Shown: piece after piece, positions 16,922-26,700 of the stretch
How the letters are laid out: every line of letters starts with the position of its first letter
Numbering within the stretch: position 1 is the stretch's first letter
Origin: Streptomyces sp. NBC_01353
GTDB lineage: Bacteria; Actinomycetota; Actinomycetes; Streptomycetales; Streptomycetaceae
Reading direction: 5' to 3'
NCBI RefSeq assembly: GCF_036237275.1
Contig: NZ_CP108352.1
Coordinates: 8,023,501 to 8,087,500 of the forward strand
DNA: 64,000 nt
Translations under genes and position numbers: made by a program
The notes under the pieces: model-generated
What the model saw: only the letters and a program-made list of their open reading frames with translations
Told to the model about the DNA's origin: nothing
Database searches by the model: none

Positions 16922-18544
16922 GTGCGCACCTCTCTCGTCCTGCTCTCCGCCCGCCTGCTCGACCCGGTCACCGGCCGCCTCCTGCCGGAGAGTGCCCTGG
17001 CCGTGGCCGGGGGGCGGATCTCCGCCCTGGGGGACGACCGCGAGATCCGCGCGCTCGCCGACTCCTCGACGACCGTCGTCGACCTCAAGGGAGCCGTCGT
17101 CACCCCTGGCCTGACCGACGGCCACCTCCACCCCGTCTCCGGCGCCGAACTCACCCACGGCCTCGACCTGTCGGGCTGCACCGACCTCGACTCCGTACGC
17201 GAGGTCCTCGCCCGCGAAGTCAGGACGCTGAAGCGCGGCGCATGGCTCTTCGGCTGGGGCCTGGATCCCAACGTGTTCGGCGACCGGCCCGTCGAGTCGG
17301 CCGCACTCGCCCCCGTACTGGACGGCGTACCGGCCCTTCTCCAGCTCTTCGACGCCCACTCCATGCTCGCCAGCCCCCGCGCGCTCGAACTGGCCGGAGT
17401 CGACGGACCGCGGACCTTCGACCAGGCCGCCGAGGTCGTCTGCGACGACGCCGGCCGGCCCACCGGTCTGCTCCTGGAGGACGCCGCCTGCGAGCTCGTC
17501 GAGCGCGCGGCGCCGCAGCCCACGCACGGCGAACGCCGGGAGCGCCTCGCCGCCGCGCTGCGTGCCATGGCCGCGGCTGGCCTGACCGGCGGGCACGCCA
17601 TGGACGCCAACGGCGCGAGCCTCGCCCTCTACGCCGAACTCGACGCGGTCGGTGCCCTTCCCCTGCGCCTACGCGTCGCGCCCTGGTGCCAGCCCGGCAC
17701 CGACGCGGACGGGCTGCGCGCGCTGATCGAGCAGCAGGGCACCGGCGGCGCGCTCTGGCGCACCGCCGGGGTCAAGCTCTTCATGGACGGCACGATCGAC
17801 AACGGCACCGCCTGGCTCGAGCACCCCGACTGCCACGGCGAGTCCACCCACGCCTTCTGGCCCGACCCCGCCGCCTACTCCCACATCATCGGCGAACTGC
17901 ACCGGGCCGGGGTGCCCACAGCCACGCACGCCATCGGCGACGCGGCCGTCCGGCACGTCCTCGACTCCGTGGAGAAGGCCCAGGCCGGCGACCGCAGCGG
18001 GGTACGGCACCGCATCGAGCACATCGAGAGCGTGCCGGACGACACGCTTCGCCGCTTCGCCGAGCTCGGTGTCATCGCGTCCATGCAGCCCACGCACTGC
18101 TGCGACTTCACCCGCGCCGACCACACCGACAACTGGTCCCGCCGCCTCGGCGAGGAGCGGGCCTCCCGCGCCTGGCGCTGCCGCGACCTGCGGGACTCCG
18201 GAGCATCCGTCGTCCTCGGCTCCGACTGGCCCATCGCGCCCTTCCCGCCGCTCGGCGTCATGGCGGGCGCCCGGCACCGCCGCCCGAGCCGCGACCTCAC
18301 CCAGCCGCCGCACGGCCCCGAGCAGGCGCTCACATCCCTGGAGGCGCTCCAGGGCATGACCCTCGGCCCCGCGTTCGCGGCGGGCGAGGAGCTCGAGGCG
18401 GGCCGACTGGCCGTCGGCCACCGCGCCGACCTCACCGTCCTCGCCGACAACCCGCTCTCCGTCGCGGCCACCGAACTGCCGGACCTGCCCGTCCTGCTCA
18501 CCGTCCTCGACGGCCGGCCCACCCACCGCGACGCGAGCCTGTGA
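16922..18544 (+). CDS. YtcJ-type amidohydrolase (family 3)
   Basis: The protein has 540 residues. GLTDGHLHPVS (about residue 66) gives the HxH metal ligands; further motifs are VKLFMDGTID, THAIGDAA, HRIEHIE and LGSDWPIAPF, in the order expected of the YtcJ/amidohydrolase-3 family, cytoplasmic Zn-dependent hydrolases of amides or formamides. No signal peptide. GTG 16922 is preceded by GGAG at the right distance. It follows the TetR gene by 45 bp and converges on a second YtcJ-type gene 19 bp away. Substrate unknown; the adjacent nucleobase-permease context hints at a ring amide. Confidence 0.85.
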   Translation: MRTSLVLLSARLLDPVTGRLLPESALAVAGGRISALGDDREIRALADSSTTVVDLKGAVVTPGLTDGHLHPVSGAELTHGLDLSGCTDLDSVREVLAREVRTLKRGAWLFGWGLDPNVFGDRPVESAALAPVLDGVPALLQLFDAHSMLASPRALELAGVDGPRTFDQAAEVVCDDAGRPTGLLLEDAACELVERAAPQPTHGERRERLAAALRAMAAAGLTGGHAMDANGASLALYAELDAVGALPLRLRVAPWCQPGTDADGLRALIEQQGTGGALWRTAGVKLFMDGTIDNGTAWLEHPDCHGESTHAFWPDPAAYSHIIGELHRAGVPTATHAIGDAAVRHVLDSVEKAQAGDRSGVRHRIEHIESVPDDTLRRFAELGVIASMQPTHCCDFTRADHTDNWSRRLGEERASRAWRCRDLRDSGASVVLGSDWPIAPFPPLGVMAGARHRRPSRDLTQPPHGPEQALTSLEALQGMTLGPAFAAGEELEAGRLAVGHRADLTVLADNPLSVAATELPDLPVLLTVLDGRPTHRDASL

Positions 18545-18563
18545 CGCGACCGATCGGAACGGT

Positions 18564-20201
18564 TCAGCCCTCGAAGACGCACGCACCGCCGATGTACGTG
18601 GCCTCCACGCGCAGCCCCGCCAGTTCCGGGGCGGACACGGCGTACGGGTCGCGGTCCAGGACGACCAGGTCGGCGAGCCCACCCGGCCGCAGCGTTCCCG
18701 TGTCGTCGAGTCCGTTGACGTACGCGGAGCCGGCCGTGTAGGCGGTGAGCGCCGTGGAGAGGTCGAGCCGCTGATGCGGCAGGAAGATCCGCTCCGGGTC
18801 ACCGCCCGGCTCGACCCGGTTGACCGCGACGTGAATCCCCTCCAGGGGCGCGGCGGAGCTGACGGGCCAGTCGCTGCCCGCAGCCAGCCGCGCGCCGCTG
18901 CGGTGCAGATCCAGGAACGGGTACTGCCAGGCCGCGCGCTCCTGGCCGAGGAAGGGGATGGTCAGCTCGTCCATCTGCGGCTCGTGGGCCGCCCACAGCG
19001 GCTGCAGATTGGCGACGGCGCCCAGCTGTGCGAAGCGGCCGATGTCGTCGGGGTGCACGACCTGGAGATGGGCGAGGTGATGACGGTTGCCGCGCTGTCC
19101 GTTGGAAGCCCCGGCGGCCTCGACGGCGTCCAGGGCCTCGCGGACGGCGCGGTCGCCGAGCGCATGGAAGTGCACCTGGAAGTCGAGGGCGTCGAGCTGG
19201 GTGACGTACGCGCGCAGGGCGACGGGGTCGACGAAGCTCAGGCCGGTGTTGCCCGTGGCACACCCGCAGGAGTCGAGGTACGGAGCGGTCATGGCGGCCG
19301 TGAAGTTCTCGGCGACACCGTCCTGCATGATCTTCACCGAGTCGGCCCGGAACCGGCCGTGGCGCAGTGCCTCGCGCCGCTCCACGAGGTGGGGGATCTG
19401 CTCCGCACCCGCGTCGCGGTCCCACCACAGGGCGCCGTTGACGCGGGCGGTCAGCAGACCGCTTTCGGCGGCCGTCAGATAGGTCTCGGAGACGTCGGGA
19501 TGGCCGCCGTACGAGCCGAGGATGGCGTCCTGCCAGGCGGTGATGCCGTACGAGTGCAACAGCCGCTGGGCGCGCTCGAGTCCGGCCAGCAGGTCCTGGG
19601 CGGTGGGCGCGGGCACGACCTTGCTGACCACGAGGACCGCACCCTCCTGCAACATGCCCGAGGGGGTGCCGTCCGGCTCGCGTTCGATGCGCCCGTCGGC
19701 GGGGTCGGGCGTCGAGGCGGTCACGCCCGCCAGTTGCAGGGCACGGGTGTTGGCCCAGGCGCCGTGGTGGTCCCGGTTGGTCAGCAGGACCGGACGGTCG
19801 GGCACCAGCTCGTCGAGTATCTGCCGGGTCGGCAGTCCGCCGGGGAAGCTCTCCATCGACCAGCCGGCCCCGGTGATCCACCGCCGCTCGGGATGGGCGG
19901 CGGCGTAGGCCGTGATCCGCCGCCGGTACTCGTCGAGCTCCGTGGTCCCCGACAGGTCGCAGGCCCCCAACTCCAGCCCGGCGTACACCGGATGCACATG
20001 AGCGTCCTGGAAACCCGGCAGCAGTGCGCGCCCGGCCAGGTCCACCACCCGAGTGCCCGGCCCGACCAGCTCACGCACCTGCTCGTCGTCGCCGACCGCG
20101 ACGATCCGCTCCCCGGCGACGGCCAGAGCCGTGGAGCGGGGGGAGGAAGGATCCATGGTGAGGACAGCACCCGAGAGGAAGACGAGATCCGCGTGACGCA
20201 T
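18564..20201 (-). CDS. YtcJ-type amidohydrolase (family 3), second copy
   Basis: The protein has 545 residues. It shows GFQDAHVHPVY for the HxH pair, NRDHHGAWANTRAL, VKIMQDGVAENFT, FHALGDRAVR, HHLAHLQ and AAGSDWPV, all family-3 amidohydrolase landmarks. AAGGAG precedes ATG 20201. It is clearly diverged from the gene at 16922 (different spacing and inserts), so the pair is not a recent duplication. A third member lies in the siderophore locus at 58766. Confidence 0.85.
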   Translation of the reverse strand: MRHADLVFLSGAVLTMDPSSPRSTALAVAGERIVAVGDDEQVRELVGPGTRVVDLAGRALLPGFQDAHVHPVYAGLELGACDLSGTTELDEYRRRITAYAAAHPERRWITGAGWSMESFPGGLPTRQILDELVPDRPVLLTNRDHHGAWANTRALQLAGVTASTPDPADGRIEREPDGTPSGMLQEGAVLVVSKVVPAPTAQDLLAGLERAQRLLHSYGITAWQDAILGSYGGHPDVSETYLTAAESGLLTARVNGALWWDRDAGAEQIPHLVERREALRHGRFRADSVKIMQDGVAENFTAAMTAPYLDSCGCATGNTGLSFVDPVALRAYVTQLDALDFQVHFHALGDRAVREALDAVEAAGASNGQRGNRHHLAHLQVVHPDDIGRFAQLGAVANLQPLWAAHEPQMDELTIPFLGQERAAWQYPFLDLHRSGARLAAGSDWPVSSAAPLEGIHVAVNRVEPGGDPERIFLPHQRLDLSTALTAYTAGSAYVNGLDDTGTLRPGGLADLVVLDRDPYAVSAPELAGLRVEATYIGGACVFEG

Positions 20202-20286
20202 GGGGAGTTGCTCCTTGACGAGGTGGTGCGAGGTGGTTCGGGGTGGCGCTGATGGCGGCGGCGTTCGTGGTCGCGCCCGGGGGCAG

Positions 20287-21003
20287 TCAGCGCGCGACGG
20301 AATCCGGGACGGGACGCGCGACGGAGCGTGCGATGCGGAAGCCCACGTCGTCGACGCGGAACGTCGGGTGGCTGCGGCGGCGCGCGGACGCCCGGCAGCT
20401 CCAGTGCTCGTCGAACCAGCCACCGCCGCGCAACACCCGGTAGGACCCGTAGACCTCGGCGTCGTAGACGTCCCAGCACCAGTCCCAGACGTTGCCGAGC
20501 ATGTCGTGCAGCCCCCACGCGTTGGGCTGCCTGCCACCCACCTCGTGAAGGTGCTCGCCGGAGTTGCCGCGGTACCAGGCGATCTCGTCGAGGGGCCCGT
20601 AGCGCGGTCCGTCCGAACCGGCACGGCAGGCGTGCTCCCACTCGGCCTCGGTCGGCAGCCGGTAGCCGCCGGCCGACCTGTCCCATACGATGCCGTCGCC
20701 TTCACCGTCCTTGTGGATGCGGTAGGCGGGTGCGAACCCCTCCCGCTCGGACAGGGCATTGCAGAACCGGACGGCGTCCCACCACGACACCCCCTCGACG
20801 GGCAGCCGCTCCCCGTGGGAGGTGCTCGGCCGCTGTCCGGTGACGTCCGCGTAGCGCGCCTGCGTGACCGGGAACCGCGCGAGCTCGTACGGGGCCACCT
20901 CCACCGACCAGCGGCGCTGAGTCCGCCGGTCCGACAGCGTCACCGGCCCCGCCGGGACGGAGATCATCGCCGTGTCCTCGACGGGTTCGCTCGTGCGCGT
21001 CAT
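20287..21003 (-). CDS. SUMF1/formylglycine-generating-enzyme-fold protein lacking one catalytic Cys
   Basis: The protein has 238 residues. The FGE-sulfatase (C-type-lectin-like) fold is evident from [66 protein letters not shown] and VLRGGGWF. In genuine formylglycine-generating enzymes the segment after GG(S/G) carries two Cys four residues apart; here it reads FDEHWSC, so only the second remains. It is therefore unlikely to be a canonical sulfatase activator and may be one of the many repurposed SUMF1-fold enzymes. Its ATG overlaps the stop of the beta-lactamase gene (ATGA), implying coupled expression. Confidence 0.8.
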   Translation of the reverse strand: MTRTSEPVEDTAMISVPAGPVTLSDRRTQRRWSVEVAPYELARFPVTQARYADVTGQRPSTSHGERLPVEGVSWWDAVRFCNALSEREGFAPAYRIHKDGEGDGIVWDRSAGGYRLPTEAEWEHACRAGSDGPRYGPLDEIAWYRGNSGEHLHEVGGRQPNAWGLHDMLGNVWDWCWDVYDAEVYGSYRVLRGGGWFDEHWSCRASARRRSHPTFRVDDVGFRIARSVARPVPDSVAR

Positions 21004-21971
21004 GACAGGGACTCGGCGACGACGGCGGCCGCGTCGGCGATCAGCTTGTTGTCGTAACGTGCGTCCTGCGTAGGGCGGTTGGACATGACGGCCAGGACGA
21101 CGGGCGCGCGGCCGGGCGGCCAGGCGACGGCGATGTCGTTGCGCGTGCCGTGCGTGCTGCCCGCCCCGGACTTGTCTCCGATCACCCAGCCCTTGGGCAT
21201 CCCGGCCCGGATGAGTTCCGTACCCGTGGTGCTCGTCTTGAGCCATGTCGCCAGCTGGGCGCGTTCGGCGGCGCCGAGGACGTCACCCACGACCAGGGCG
21301 CGAAGGTCCTGGGCGAGGGCCCTCGGCGTACTGGTGTCGCGCGTGGCACCCGGCGCCCATTCGTTCAGCTCCGGCTCACGGCGTTCCATCCGGGTGACCT
21401 GGTCGCCCCACTCGTCGAGCATCGCGTCGAGCCTCTTGGGACCGCCGAGTTGATCGAGGAGGAGGTTGGCCGCGGTGTTGTCGCTGTGGCGCACGGCGGC
21501 CTCGCACAGCTCGTGCAGGCTCATCCCGGTGCCCACGTGCTTCTCGGTCACGGGGGAGTGGTCCACCAGGTCGCCCCGGGAGTACGTGACCTTCTTGCCC
21601 ATCCCGCCCGAGGTGTACGTGCGCAGTACGGCGCCGGCGGCCAGGGCCTTGAAGGTGGAGGCGAAGGGGAAGCGGGCGTTGTCGTTGTACGCGACCTCAC
21701 GACCGCTGCCGGTGTCGATGGCGTACACACCCAATCGCGCGTCGTAGGCGCGCTCGAGCTCCTGCAACCGCGCACTCACGGGCCGCGCGGCGGCCGCCCC
21801 GGGCGCGGACGCCCGCGGTGATGAGGGCGGTGATGACGACGGCGTGGCCGCGGTGCCGCCCTGGCCGCAGGCCCCGAGCGGGACGAGTGTGAGGACGGCG
21901 ACCGCGGCGAGAAGACAGCGCCGGGTGCGGCCGACGGGGCGGGCGAGGGTGCGGTTGCGGACATGCGGCAT
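21000..21971 (-). CDS. Class A beta-lactamase, lipoprotein
   Basis: The protein has 323 residues. It has a lipobox LGAC with Cys35 after a basic, hydrophobic signal, then a Ser/Pro-rich linker. Catalytic landmarks are complete: STFK (nucleophile Ser), SDN, EPELN (the Glu166 omega-loop region) and KSG. It is thus a membrane-tethered serine hydrolase that opens beta-lactam rings. It is the first gene of a two-gene unit with the SUMF1-fold gene. No beta-lactam biosynthetic gene is visible in the window, so the role is presumably self-protection or cell-wall-related. Confidence 0.92.
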   Translation of the reverse strand: MPHVRNRTLARPVGRTRRCLLAAVAVLTLVPLGACGQGGTAATPSSSPPSSPRASAPGAAAARPVSARLQELERAYDARLGVYAIDTGSGREVAYNDNARFPFASTFKALAAGAVLRTYTSGGMGKKVTYSRGDLVDHSPVTEKHVGTGMSLHELCEAAVRHSDNTAANLLLDQLGGPKRLDAMLDEWGDQVTRMERREPELNEWAPGATRDTSTPRALAQDLRALVVGDVLGAAERAQLATWLKTSTTGTELIRAGMPKGWVIGDKSGAGSTHGTRNDIAVAWPPGRAPVVLAVMSNRPTQDARYDNKLIADAAAVVAESLS

Positions 21972-22030
21972 AGCCCCAACCTACCGACCTCGCCGATCTA
22001 CTGTGGCGAGCGGCGGGCCGTGTGCCCGGA

Positions 22031-22978
22031 TCAGCGGCCGGGGTGCTCGTCGCCGCTGAGGGCCGCGGTCACGGAGTGACGGACGGACTCCGGCGACGCC
22101 GCCCGCATCCAGCCGACCCAGTCGGAGGGCGAGGGCGGCCGTGGGGACCAGTGCTCCAGGGCCTCGCTCCTCACCTCGGCACGGGCCTGCTCAGGGACGA
22201 CCGCGGGGGGTACGAACCGTCCGCCCGCCATCCGTACATGCTCCTCCCACTGGTCCTGCCAGAACTCGACCGTCCAGCCCGGCCAGCGGCCCGCCATGTC
22301 GGGGGCTCCCGCGACGGCGTCGAGCAGCCACCAGCCGACGCGTCGCCGCGCGGGATCGACATGGATGCCGGAATCGGCGGCAAGCGCGTACACACCGTGG
22401 TCCGGCGCGTCGGCGAGTCGGTCGACGAGAGAGGGCCCTTCGGTGATGGGGTGGTCGTTGACGCCGGACAGCAGGTGGCAGCGGGCAGTGTCCGGCCCGC
22501 CGATCGTGACGACGCGCACCAGGGGGTCGGGGTCCTCCAGCTCGTCGTCGTCGAGGTCCAGCGCCGCCTCCGGGTACACGGACCGATGTGGTTCCCGTAC
22601 CTCTTCCGGGTCCAGGCCCAGACGGGCGGCGAGTTCGGCAGAGCCGTCGTACGTCCAGCGCAGCTCCCAGCCCGGCCACGCGCGACGCAGCAGCTCCCAG
22701 GTGGCGGCCCGATGACGCATCTGCGTGACCGGACCTTCCCGGGCGAAGAACAGAAGAGTCCTGCTCCGCAGATCGACCAGCGCCCCGGCCTCGCACATCC
22801 CGTCGTCACGCCACCGGCCCTCCACCCGGCTGCGTGAGCGGAGGAGAGGCACGACGACATCAGGCCCGGCCAGCAGGTCGAGGTCGAGGCCCACCGCTCC
22901 GAAGCGCGCCTCGTACACCTCGTGACCGTCGGCAGCGCCGTCCTCCGGTACCACCACATACGTCGCCCAATCAGCCAT
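22031..22978 (-). CDS. Conserved hypothetical protein
   Basis: The protein has 315 residues, is soluble and rich in Trp and acidic residues, and has no signal peptide or membrane segment. Segments such as WATYVVVPEDG, LRRAWPGWELRWTYDG and WPGWTVEFWQDQWEEHV recur in uncharacterised streptomycete proteins as far as I can recall. I recognise no catalytic motif. ATG 22978 is chosen because conserved-looking sequence begins directly after it. It is divergent from the small membrane-protein gene at 23106. Confidence 0.6.
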   Translation of the reverse strand: MADWATYVVVPEDGAADGHEVYEARFGAVGLDLDLLAGPDVVVPLLRSRSRVEGRWRDDGMCEAGALVDLRSRTLLFFAREGPVTQMRHRAATWELLRRAWPGWELRWTYDGSAELAARLGLDPEEVREPHRSVYPEAALDLDDDELEDPDPLVRVVTIGGPDTARCHLLSGVNDHPITEGPSLVDRLADAPDHGVYALAADSGIHVDPARRRVGWWLLDAVAGAPDMAGRWPGWTVEFWQDQWEEHVRMAGGRFVPPAVVPEQARAEVRSEALEHWSPRPPSPSDWVGWMRAASPESVRHSVTAALSGDEHPGR

Positions 22979-23105
22979 GGCGGGAATGATCCCCCGCGGC
23001 GGACCCGGACGCCCAACGAATTCGGCGAGCCCGGCGTGCCGACGGAGAGATCCCGGAGCATTCTGGAAGGAACAGGGGGCGGATCGAAGACGGAGAGAGG
23101 ACACC

Positions 23106-23567
23106 ATGACGGCTCCTCCCAGCGGTCCGCAATGGTCGGCTCAGCCGCCTCCGCCCGGCCCGCAGCGAGGGCGCCGCGCCTGCTTGACCACAACCCTGAT
23201 CGTCCTCGTCGTGCTTGCCCTCCTGTTCGTCGGTGGGATCGTGGCCGTGATCCTCTCCATCGACGACCCGGGGAGTGACGATCCCGGCGGGCCGCTCGGC
23301 GACGTGCGGATCACCGCCTGCCAGGTCGACTCCGCCACGAAGCGGCCGCACGCGGACGTGACGGTCACGAACCGCAGCAGCAAGCCCAGCGACTACCTCA
23401 TCAGCGTGGAGTTCGTGGTGCCTTCCGGCGACCGCGTGGCGGAGGCCGACGCGACCGTCGACCACCTGGCGCCGGGCCAGGCCTCGCAAGGCCGCGCGCA
23501 GAGCCTGTCCCAGGGCGCGGGCACGGTGGAGTGCAGGGTGACAGACGTGATCCGCACGGCCTCGTGA
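23106..23567 (+). CDS. Single-pass membrane protein with extracytoplasmic beta domain
   Basis: The protein has 153 residues. A Pro-rich cytoplasmic N terminus of about 25 residues precedes one transmembrane helix (about 28-52), a short Asp/Gly linker and an outside domain with DVTVTNRSSKPSDYLISVEFV, a FxxxVTNxSxxxxxY pattern seen in immunoglobulin-like FxLYD/DUF4352-type domains. GGAGAGAGG lies just upstream of the ATG. Function unknown. Confidence 0.65.
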   Translation: MTAPPSGPQWSAQPPPPGPQRGRRACLTTTLIVLVVLALLFVGGIVAVILSIDDPGSDDPGGPLGDVRITACQVDSATKRPHADVTVTNRSSKPSDYLISVEFVVPSGDRVAEADATVDHLAPGQASQGRAQSLSQGAGTVECRVTDVIRTAS

Positions 23568-23677
23568 CCCCCGGACCGACTCCAGAAACTCGTATCAAGG
23601 GATTGCCGCGCGAGCGATGACTTCCTGAGGCGGAGGCGGTCTGAACCCATGACACCGTTACGTTGGAGGGAATGGTC

Positions 23678-24559
23678 ATGGTTGATGTCGAGACCCGTAC
23701 GATCGAGGCCGCAGGCGCCACACTGCACTACGACATCCGGGGCACCGCGGACGTGGCAGCGGCCGAGCACTCCCCGTTGTTCATGATCGGCTCGCCGATG
23801 GACGCCACCGGCTTCGCGACGCTGGCGTCGCATTTCACCGATCGGGTCGTCGTCACCTACGACCCGCGGGGTGTCAGCCGCAGCGACCGTACCGACGGCG
23901 CGACGGAGTCCATCCCCCAGGAGCACGCCGACGACCTGCGGCGCGTGATCGAGGCGCTGGACGCGGGGCCGGTGGATCTGTTCGCGAGCAGCGGCGGGGC
24001 GGTCAACGCGCTCGCTCTGGTGGCCCGGCACGGAGACCTGGTGCGCACGTTGGTCGCGCACGAGCCGCCGACGGCACAGGTCCTCCCGGACCGGGAGGCC
24101 GCGCTGGCGGTCTGCGCGGACATCCACGACACCTATCTGCGGGAGGGGATGGGGCCGGCGATGGCGAAGTTCTTCGCGGTGGCGAGCCGCAAGGGTCCCT
24201 TCCCGGCGAACTGGGCGGACGAGCCCGCGCCCTCTCCGGCCGACTTCGGACTGCCGACCGAGGACGACGGCTCGCGCGACGACCCGCTGCTGGGCCAGAA
24301 CATGCGCGGCTGCACGAGCTACCGGCCCGACTTCGACGCGCTGCGGGCCGCGCCGACACGCATCGTCATCGCGGCGGGCGAGGAGTCGGAGGGAGAGTTC
24401 CCCGCCCGCGCCGCGGCGGAGATCGCCACCGGGGTCGGCACCGAGCTGACGCGGTTCCCGAGCCACCACGGCGGTTTCCTGGGCGGCGAGTTCGGTCAGC
24501 AGGGTGCACCGGCGGACTTCGCGAAGACCCTGCACGAGGTGCTGGACAGCGACCGCTGA
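23678..24559 (+). CDS. Alpha/beta hydrolase
   Basis: The protein has 293 residues. It has the alpha/beta-hydrolase order: YDPRGVSRSDR loop, nucleophile elbow FASSGGAVNAL (Ser in AxSxG rather than the usual GxSxG), and a late SHHGGFLG segment supplying the catalytic His. GGAGGG lies 7 nt upstream of ATG 23678, which is preferred over TTG 23663 and ATG 23672. Substrate unknown; the small-molecule ester or lactone hydrolases of this family often carry such an open cap. Confidence 0.82.
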   Translation: MVDVETRTIEAAGATLHYDIRGTADVAAAEHSPLFMIGSPMDATGFATLASHFTDRVVVTYDPRGVSRSDRTDGATESIPQEHADDLRRVIEALDAGPVDLFASSGGAVNALALVARHGDLVRTLVAHEPPTAQVLPDREAALAVCADIHDTYLREGMGPAMAKFFAVASRKGPFPANWADEPAPSPADFGLPTEDDGSRDDPLLGQNMRGCTSYRPDFDALRAAPTRIVIAAGEESEGEFPARAAAEIATGVGTELTRFPSHHGGFLGGEFGQQGAPADFAKTLHEVLDSDR

Positions 24560-24594
24560 CGGGCCGCCACGGCATCGAGCAGGTGCTGTGGAGA

Positions 24595-24635
24595 CGTACG
24601 TTCCCCGGACCCGCGATCGTTCCGGGGAACGTACG
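24595..24635. terminator. Bidirectional terminator between convergent genes
   Basis: 15-bp perfect arms (24595-24609 and 24621-24635) flank an 11-nt loop, in the 102-bp gap between the hydrolase stop (24559) and the stop of the leftward secreted-protein gene (24662). Confidence 0.8.
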
Positions 24636-24661
24636 ACCTCAGGGTGTGCGGCCGGTCCGGG

Positions 24662-25315
24662 TCAGTTCACGAAGACCGGGGCGCCGGCCTGCGTGGTGTC
24701 CTGGACGGGGCCGTACTTCGCCGAGAAGTAGCCGTTGGCCGGGCAGGTGCCCGGACCGCTGGCCTTGGTGAACAGCTGGTTCGTGAAGGTGAGCGAGTTG
24801 TCGGTGTTGGACGGGGAGGCGGTCAGGCCGGCGGCCCGGTAGACGCAGGTCGTCACGCCGAGGACGGTGTTGATCTTCAGCGTGGTCTGGATCGGGCCGG
24901 TGCTGCCCGCGCTCACCGTGAGGCTGCCGCCGGAGGTCACGGCCGTGGTGTACGGCAGGTTGTTGACCGTGATGCTCTGCACGCCGGTCGCCCCGAAGAT
25001 GTTGGTCGTACAGCTGCTCAGGGTGTGGGAGTTGAGCGTCTCGGTGGCGGTGCCGGGCGCCGCGGGATTGCTGGTGACGGTGGCCGAGAAGCCGGAGGCG
25101 TTGCAGGTGATGCCGGTGCTGCCGCCCGAGGTGGTGGCGATCTTGGCGGTGGTGCCGGAGGGCAGCGACGCGGCGACGACATCGCCGACCGCGACGGCGG
25201 GGCCGCCCGCGCTGCCGGTCGTCAGCACACTGCCGGCGGCGGTGGCCGCGGACGTGGCCGCAAGGACGGCGGCGACGGCGGCACCGGCGGTGGCCAACAG
25301 GGCTCGCTTGTTCAT
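24662..25315 (-). CDS. Secreted Ser/Thr/Gly-rich protein of unknown function
   Basis: The protein has 217 residues. A classic signal peptide (MNKRALLATAGAAVAAVLAATSA...) is followed by a mature part rich in Ser, Thr and Gly with four spaced Cys (TCNASG, SSCTTN, TTCVYRA, GTCPANG), likely two disulfides. The pattern suggests a beta-rich extracellular or spore-surface protein. I do not recognise a characterised family. A good RBS (GGAAAGGAA) precedes ATG 25315. Confidence 0.65.
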   Translation of the reverse strand: MNKRALLATAGAAVAAVLAATSAATAAGSVLTTGSAGGPAVAVGDVVAASLPSGTTAKIATTSGGSTGITCNASGFSATVTSNPAAPGTATETLNSHTLSSCTTNIFGATGVQSITVNNLPYTTAVTSGGSLTVSAGSTGPIQTTLKINTVLGVTTCVYRAAGLTASPSNTDNSLTFTNQLFTKASGPGTCPANGYFSAKYGPVQDTTQAGAPVFVN

Positions 25316-25814
25316 GGTGGGGGTTCCTTTCGATCCAGCGGTGAGGGTGGTGGAACTCGGCTCTGCCCCGGGGGGATGCCGGACATCGCCGAGCACGGCT
25401 CCCAGCGGCGTCCGCCGCTGGGGTTCGGCGGGCGTGGGTGAAGGGGAGCGGGGGGAAGGGAGCCGGGGAAGGCGAGCTGGGGGGAATGGGGAGCGAAGGA
25501 AGGAACGGCGCGGCCGGGCAGCGTGGGGTGCGGCACGGCGGAGGACGCCGATCGAGGGGGAACACGGCTCGTACGGGCGTGCAGGCGGTACGCGATCGCC
25601 CGCCGGGCCGATCCGGCGCCACGGATCGGCGGAGCGGTGTCGCGGGACACGGAGGAGCGTGATACACGGAGGAGCGTGATACGCCGTGCGGTGTGCGGTG
25701 GTGGAGACGATCCCGTCTCGTGGAGCCCCTCCACCGGACACACGAGAGGAAAACCCATCAGGGTTGTAAACCTGTCGAGTATGTGACGTCAACAGCCCTG
25801 GGGGGATGTGGCCG
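25316..25814. other. 500-bp gene-free region upstream of the TetR gene
   Basis: No convincing coding sequence: the small open frames here are G-rich and lack codon structure. It contains a purine-rich stretch at 25440-25560, a tandem repeat (25647-25680) and the promoter areas of the leftward secreted-protein gene and the rightward TetR gene. Confidence 0.6.
25647..25680. repeat. 17-bp perfect tandem repeat in intergenic DNA
   Basis: ACACGGAGGAGCGTGAT occurs twice end to end (25647-25663 and 25664-25680), about 135 bp upstream of the TetR gene start. The repeat includes GGAGGAG but no start codon follows at ribosome-binding distance with a long frame. Confidence 0.85.
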
Positions 25815-26489
25815 ATGAAGAGCGCTCGCCCGACCGAGGAGAGGCAGATCCTGCCGGGAGCCCGCACGGGCCGCGAACCGGAACGCTCCCTGCGCCCGGG
25901 ACCGCGCCGGCTGACGCCCGAACAGGTCGCGTCGCGGCAACGGGAGCGGCTGCTCGACGGGGTCGCCCGAACCGTCGCGGCCAACGGCTACGGCGGTGCC
26001 CGGATCAGCGACATCTGCGCCGCGGCAGGCGTGACCCGGCCGGTGTTCTACGCCCTGTTCACGGGCAAGGAGGACGCCGTGCTGGCCGCGTACCGCGGCG
26101 GTACGCAGGTGGTGGTGCGGGCCATGCAGGAGGCCTATGACGAGGCGGGCGGCGGAGCGCAATGGCCGGCGGCCGTACGGGCCGGGCTGCGGGTGATGCT
26201 GACACTCCTCGGGCAGACGCCCGCCTTCGCGAGAATGGTGGTCGAGATCGAGTCCACGGGGCCGGCCGGGCGCCGGGCACGTGCCGAACTTCTGGCCAGT
26301 TTCCGCCGGTTCTTCGTGGACGCGCCCCCCGCGCCGCCCGGTGTGGAGAGGGAGGAACTGGTGGCGACCGTCGTCGGGGCCGTGCACGCGGCGGTGCATC
26401 GCGCGGTCGACGAGGACAGGACCGGGGAGCTTCCGCGACTCCTCGACATCCTGGTGCATGTCGTCGTGTCACCGTTCACGAGCCCCTGA
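25815..26489 (+). CDS. TetR family regulator
   Basis: The protein has 224 residues. The TetR HTH lies at about residues 40-85 (ARISDICAAAGVTRPVFYALF, then GKEDAVLAAY). ATG 25815 is preferred over ATG 25806 because the GGGGGG run is too close to the latter. The next genes downstream (DUF6230/DUF6114) begin 211 bp on behind their own promoter and are the most plausible targets. Confidence 0.87.
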   Translation: MKSARPTEERQILPGARTGREPERSLRPGPRRLTPEQVASRQRERLLDGVARTVAANGYGGARISDICAAAGVTRPVFYALFTGKEDAVLAAYRGGTQVVVRAMQEAYDEAGGGAQWPAAVRAGLRVMLTLLGQTPAFARMVVEIESTGPAGRRARAELLASFRRFFVDAPPAPPGVEREELVATVVGAVHAAVHRAVDEDRTGELPRLLDILVHVVVSPFTSP

Positions 26490-26543
26490 GCCACCATCGG
26501 CACCATCGGCCCGCATCACCAACACCCGCTATTCGCACAGTAG

Positions 26544-26573
26544 TTGACTCGGCAGTAATGACGGGCGTACGGT
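26544..26573 (+). promoter_or_regulatory. Candidate promoter for the DUF6230/DUF6114 operon
   Basis: TTGACT (26544-26549) and TACGGT (26568-26573) with an 18-bp spacer, 127 bp upstream of the DUF6230 start. The leader contains a 12-bp palindrome GCGGCATGCCGC (26588-26599). Confidence 0.45.
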
Positions 26574-26700
26574 CCGAGAGGTTCCCTGCGGCATGCCGCC
26601 TCGGCACGAGTCCGAGGAAGACCCAGGCAGGTTGGGGAACCGTCCGCGCCAGGACATCGCCGCCACAGGTCTGTTTCCTCACTCATGTCAGGAGCACCTC

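Noticed and set aside
25438-25786. Short G-rich open frames in the gap before the TetR gene
   Set aside because: Low-complexity translation, no RBS with a plausible start, and overlap of several frames; treated as noncoding.
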